From: Salisapilia sapeloensis
Lineage: Eukaryota > Oomycota > Peronosporomycetes > Peronosporales > Salisapiliaceae
Reading direction: 5' to 3'
Assembly: GCA_023334545.1 (NCBI GenBank)
Contig: JAADVB010000032.1
Location: 1-64,000 of the forward strand
Length of the DNA: 64,000 bases
The notes below the pieces were generated by a model. It made no database searches, was not told where the DNA came from, and saw nothing but the letters and a program-made list of their open reading frames with translations. Shown in pieces: positions 61,201-64,000 of this stretch. Numbering within the stretch: position 1 is the stretch's first letter; every line of letters begins with the position of its first letter. Made by a program: the position numbers and the translations under genes.

Positions 61201-62514
61201 ACGCCAAAAGTGTGTCGTACTCATACGTGCGCCAGCATGCTGATTCGGCCACGACGCAAAGAGGACGTCGATTGAATCCGCAGTCGGCGTCACATCCTCC
61301 ACGTCCTCTGCCGCCTGCTTCACACCACTAGTTCGTCTCTTCATCTTGCTCTTACTCGCCTTTTTCGATCCACCTTGACTCTTTCCATGCGTCGTCTTTC
61401 GCTCTGGACACTGGTCCTTTAGATGTCTTGCCATCATCGACTCTCGAATCGACTCGCCGCAGTTCGGACAAGGCTTAACACTCGCATGTTTGCGTTTACC
61501 TTTGGCTCGTCGACCGTCCTCACTCTCTGTCCCTTTATTTGTATGAAACTGGATGCGAGGAGGTTCGACACCAAACGCTGTGAAACGCTGCTTTCGATCC
61601 TCCAGGTCCCGCTGGACTAATTTCGACTGTAAACAAACGAGTTCATGCTCACTTAAGTCTTCCAGTGTGTACGAGACGCTTTCTAACGTCTCTGCTTCCT
61701 TCATCTCTTGCTCCATATCTTTGCGCTTGATATACTGGTTGCTCGCCTTGCGCTTTGGATTCATACGATTGACCGACGACAGTTTTCGATAGCAAAAGGG
61801 ACAAAAACCTTTCTTCTTCGGATGACTTTCTATCGTTTCGTCGACACGAGGTGACTTGAGCCATCGATCGTCCAGTAGCTCCGAGCCGTACGTTCGCATG
61901 TCCTTGAGGTGGGCACTGCAGTGGTACGTCTGCTGGTTCTCTGGCGTGTACCCGGTGAACACGTACGAGGACGGTGCTCGGATGCCACACATTGGATGGA
62001 AAGGGAAGGAACATCGACCGGTCCTACACTGGATGATCGGACCGCGTTGACTACAGACGCGACAGGATAGTTGCAGTCGACCTGGATCGAGCTCTCCGAT
62101 ACGAACGCGATCGTCCGGGTCTTCGTAAATAAGATTGGCTAGTTCTGGCAACCAGTTCACACACAAGATGTGCGCCCAAACGTTCGGCTGATCCGTCAGT
62201 CTTAACGCGCCACCTTCGACAGGGCACAAGGCACAGGATGGTCGAGGACGCTTGTTTGGAGGTAGTACGTCGAAACTGCTATCACCAGACTGCATGTGGC
62301 CGGCCTGGTATGCGCACGGCTCACATACCCAATCTTCTGGGGCTTCGACTTCCGCGTCCGGTACCATGGACCCGTGGCACTTAGTATGAATGTGCAAACC
62401 GCAGTCGCTGCATCGCATCATAGGCGATACGAACTCATCTACAAGTTCAAAGCAGACACAGCACGGCTCATCGCTATCGACATCGGGTACGATAGTCGCG
62501 TCTACTGGCGGCAT
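58255..62514 (-). CDS. Multi-PHD / extended-PHD chromatin reader
   Basis: 1419 residues from the ATG at 62514 (MPPVDATIVPDV), no intron. Three zinc-finger cassettes are visible. Near residues 20-210: a PHD (CCVCFELVDEF, MRCSDCGLHIHTKC) and an extended PHD (CALCPVEGGALRLT, WAHILCVNWLPE, CRVCSQRG, FHPMCG). Near 735-945: a PHD (CVVCFDGQSPEHNPIVFCD, LAVHQRCYG) and an extended PHD (CQLCPIKDGAFKKT, WIHVVCALWCPKVWIG, CRYCRVACGRTIQC, YHALCAWFAG). Near 1010-1210: another PHD-type set (CSACFEYM, CQYCNCFVHPECC, WIHVLCCKYVKGK, CDLCGDKSKYLASCDGC, FHAICAAH). The second cassette is closest to JADE/BRPF readers that bind unmodified H3 and guide histone acetyltransferases. A basic linker with a C2HC-like motif (CPNCGESIRESMMARHL) lies between the first two. 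The C-terminus is basic, then acidic. No bromodomain or SET domain is present. Confidence 0.9.
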   Translation of the reverse strand: MPPVDATIVPDVDSDEPCCVCFELVDEFVSPMMRCSDCGLHIHTKCHGSMVPDAEVEAPEDWVCEPCAYQAGHMQSGDSSFDVLPPNKRPRPSCALCPVEGGALRLTDQPNVWAHILCVNWLPELANLIYEDPDDRVRIGELDPGRLQLSCRVCSQRGPIIQCRTGRCSFPFHPMCGIRAPSSYVFTGYTPENQQTYHCSAHLKDMRTYGSELLDDRWLKSPRVDETIESHPKKKGFCPFCYRKLSSVNRMNPKRKASNQYIKRKDMEQEMKEAETLESVSYTLEDLSEHELVCLQSKLVQRDLEDRKQRFTAFGVEPPRIQFHTNKGTESEDGRRAKGKRKHASVKPCPNCGESIRESMMARHLKDQCPERKTTHGKSQGGSKKASKSKMKRRTSGVKQAAEDVEDVTPTADSIDVLFASWPNQHAGARMSTTHFWRVVNANCFSMKPLTKRRTDQLLKAACGARLEDLISVSDKASSVGKQSCTDSYVLYRKDDGSQGLALQTVLHACETAMRQSKTKCSTDVKAELKLEIDRAVANGTAKTKSAGNATQLRVLFMNESSQTSIQVVFSFAMSSDVPSTSAKELEWSPFVPNQVGELVGAELEKVELPSDTQHLYTAIESSEATSADVVKDPKLCTEELTPQINLLLDQYQEQMRRNRVNVRQLAHALEGDTQRHTAMQKASHHFEAYYRDYEAWKRLSHSLVTGYRHFQQPMLQAEPQEEVTDEMVDEHLDDGTCVVCFDGQSPEHNPIVFCDKCNLAVHQRCYGLPQVPANEFFCDRCRSHGDGMDPARDVFCQLCPIKDGAFKKTMDGKWIHVVCALWCPKVWIGDLHQLTSISLCQTSGQMRFLDPIKEAEKLAAQETLESEHVETRVLEQGGLCRYCRVACGRTIQCCADDCSVSYHALCAWFAGLSMTASNELPPSRRFIYAGGGAGLSFQLLCDSHFPEEYTSDVQDQQIRRRRRVRIDAYSSIVHDESVESPRKLQSAGGSSASTLLSEENVTSKDTIRADDRQLCSACFEYMSPPGESGWKDAADLTKRQLQVRCQYCNCFVHPECCISDLGDVSDVAQSNWICERCVAAGSRRQLQSCIVCEKEVGYLMSCSVQDKSSGSQQKATFDKWIHVLCCKYVKGKMTRRKNVLSAIVPSDMNDADASRQKCDLCGDKSKYLASCDGCTTRFHAICAAHEQFFIARSTRNNWRFFCKQHPPRDAVYDHKRLTWFTRETLTHLQDLRRSLERGRMLLEMARQRDRHLKRMFTFQEIPLYEMSTEVVLKKRPLPNAKKVYQSLTGEQMIDIRNRNKRPIKKNAAKGPPLKRVKKEEDVDRKPPSRAAKRQATMLMMEEAPKTKSVKESSLWVVEDEEHPEGVRRSSRLASTDETEMEDGEEGLKERFIGYLEKLPVDESFDDVIPKVFPELVDE

Positions 62515-63102
62515 GGTCAAATGGGAAAAATAACGCAAGACGAATCCTCCAAGAACGTGGCGATTTCTTAATGACTAGTGATTTCCACTCGAATGTTACA
62601 ACGTATGGAGGTGCGGGTAGACTCGGGAAGGAGGAAGGTAGAAACTTGTGTCGTAGAACACAATGAAGACGTCCGTAGTAGCGACCGACGCGTGAATGAA
62701 GCGCCTTCGCGGTCTTTTTCGCTTTCTTGGTTTCTGTCGAGGCGAAGGTTTTTACTTGGATAATGTATGGTCTGCTCCAAATGTCGTTTTGGAGCGCGCA
62801 GATGGTTGCAAAAGTGACTATTTATATCGAGCAAGAATTGCGATTCTAGCCTAGTCCGGTCCCTTCACTTCAAGCTGAGGTGTCCACAACGATGTCAGCA
62901 AGATGTCCACATCAAGCCATGTCAGGACACATTAGACGATCGTTCTGGAGCTTGTTGGCGAAACTTCCCACTGGCTGGGTACTTTAGATGCTTTTAGACA
63001 TGAGAAACCCTCGGGCTACATCTCTTCATTTCTCTTCTTGCTTCTGAGCGGGAGGACACGTAGACAAGAACAACCACGGCGACCAGACGTACGACGGAAG
63101 CG
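62515..63102. other. Divergent promoter region, no gene seen
   Basis: About 590 bp between the starts of the PHD reader (minus) and the cupin-like gene (plus). Frames are short. It should carry both promoters; no defined element could be placed by eye. Confidence 0.5.
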
Positions 63103-64000
63103 ATGAAGCAAGTGAGAAATACAAACCACGACAAAATTGGAAACAAAGATCGATCTATGAGAGCTCATATAGAGCTCCAGAGCTATCGACTAACTGGCTT
63201 CTCAAGATCACCCGCATGCCTACTAGCACTCGCTGGAGCTTTCGTCTTTCTCATCTTTCAAATCATTCTTTGGAACGGAACCCCTACCCAATCTTCAGTT
63301 AAGACCACTGAATACAGTCTACAGGACTTTAAGTGGCCGGCGGCGGTCGTGCTGAATGGAAACCCATCGAAAAGCAAGGCAACCTTGCCTCGCGAATATC
63401 CGAACAATGCCACGAACTTGTTCACATGTGACCTACCTTCGTTGCGATATGGATGCGACATGAACAGCAAAGTTGGTTGTCAGGCATATCCGCAACTCTT
63501 TGCAATTGGGGATTTAATCAACAACTGGTCACCCGAAGAGCCATCGCCTCCGTCGACAACCTTTGCAAGTATTTGTCGGTTTAATATCTCTTCACCAGTG
63601 AGTACTTTCATTGAAATCTTGTGATCATCTACTGATTGATTTATGAGATAGTATGAATTCGAGCTGGCTAAAGTCTTCCGACAAATGGAAGTCCCATTTG
63701 TCGCTTACGGTATTCCGGAGCTCGATCGAGCGTCGAAAACGTGGACGCACGAATATCTCACTGAAAAGCTCACTAGTGACGAAGCGTACGTTGTCCATGT
63801 CACCAAGACTAGCCACTACATGTATCACGATCAGATGGGGAGTTTTGAGGAGGATTCCCTTCCATACAAAGAGCAGATGCTGACCTACCCAGCTTTCTTG
63901 GATCTCATCTCTAAGGCCGCGAGCACGACAGGTTCTCCGTTTTACTACCTGTTGCTGCACAACAGTGATATCAGCAACTTTTCGAGTTTCATTCACGAAG
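63103..64000 (+). CDS. Membrane-anchored cupin/JmjC-like protein (3' end beyond window)
   Basis: Exon 1 is 63103-63597; a 54-bp intron with a GTGAGT donor (63598-63651) precedes exon 2, which is open to the window edge. Residues about 43-60 are one hydrophobic helix (ACLLALAGAFVFLIFQIIL) after a basic N-terminus, so a type II membrane anchor is likely. The visible soluble part has CQAYPQLFAIGDLINNWSPE, FELAKVFRQMEVPFVAYGIP, DRASKTWTHEYLTEKL and VVHVTKTSHYMYHDQMG, the spacing seen at the start of cupin-8/JmjC-like 2-oxoglutarate oxygenases. The iron-binding HxD...H residues would lie past base 64000, so catalysis cannot be judged. A Golgi/ER luminal hydroxylase is the inferred role. Confidence 0.7.

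Overview
The window is nuclear DNA from an oomycete. The evidence is protein-coding genes packed on both strands at about one per 2 kb, small introns of about 46-73 bp with GT...AG ends, very short divergent and convergent gaps, and a protein set that mixes animal-like flagellar and transition-zone components (an IFT54-type CH domain, a B9 domain, Sfi1 repeats) with oomycete-style domain fusions (FYVE-phosphatase, PDZ/AP2-CHD, coiled-coil/START-like proteins). The flagellar genes point to a zoosporic species. I cannot name the genus. No rRNA, tRNA, CRISPR or intact transposon was recognised.

Layout. 1-4568 (-): CHD chromatin remodeler, 3' end outside the window, with PDZ-like and AP2-like domains. 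5397-6541 (-): TFIIF beta (RAP30), seven exons. 6692-7507 (+): uroporphyrinogen-III synthase. 7671-7891 (-): small one-pass membrane protein. 8030-14269 (+): 2079-residue Sfi1-repeat protein with a GAF domain. 14323-16308 (-): SDR epimerase fused to two CbiX-like chelatase domains. 16609-18963 (+): unknown multipass membrane protein. 19164-20210 (-): UDP-glucuronate 4-epimerase. 20690-23425 (-): IFT54-type CH, Tudor-like and EF-hand protein. 23515-24986 (-): coiled-coil protein. 25103-26164 (+): MYND protein. 26209-29373 (-): degenerate kinesin with a coiled-coil tail. 29563-29792 (+): tiny serine palmitoyltransferase small subunit. 29967-32501 (+): ankyrin protein. 32428-33213 (-): B9 domain protein. 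33335-35374 (-): signal-peptide-peptidase-like protease. 36275-36856 (-): multipass membrane protein. 36945-38975 (-): TPR-like protein. 39700-41139 (-): coiled-coil protein. 41347-42957 (-): FAR1-like protein. 43170-46244 (+): exportin-T. 46482-47966 (-) and 49348-50695 (+): coiled-coil proteins with START-like tails. 50804-52969 and 53438-54616 (-): paralogous rhodanese/dual-specificity phosphatases, one with a FYVE-like finger. 55273-58116 (-): active-type kinesin with three Cys/His knuckles. 58255-62514 (-): multi-PHD chromatin reader. 63103 to the end (+): membrane-anchored cupin/JmjC-like protein, truncated.

No operon-like pathway is present. Loose themes are flagella/microtubules (Sfi1, IFT54-like, B9, two kinesins), chromatin/transcription (CHD, RAP30, PHD, FAR1-like), tetrapyrroles (HemD and the CbiX fusion within 8 kb) and membrane/lipid functions (ssSPT, SPP-like, FYVE phosphatase). 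The main unusual content is new domain combinations. Exon structures were worked out by reading splice sites and checking phase by hand; they are models without transcript support.
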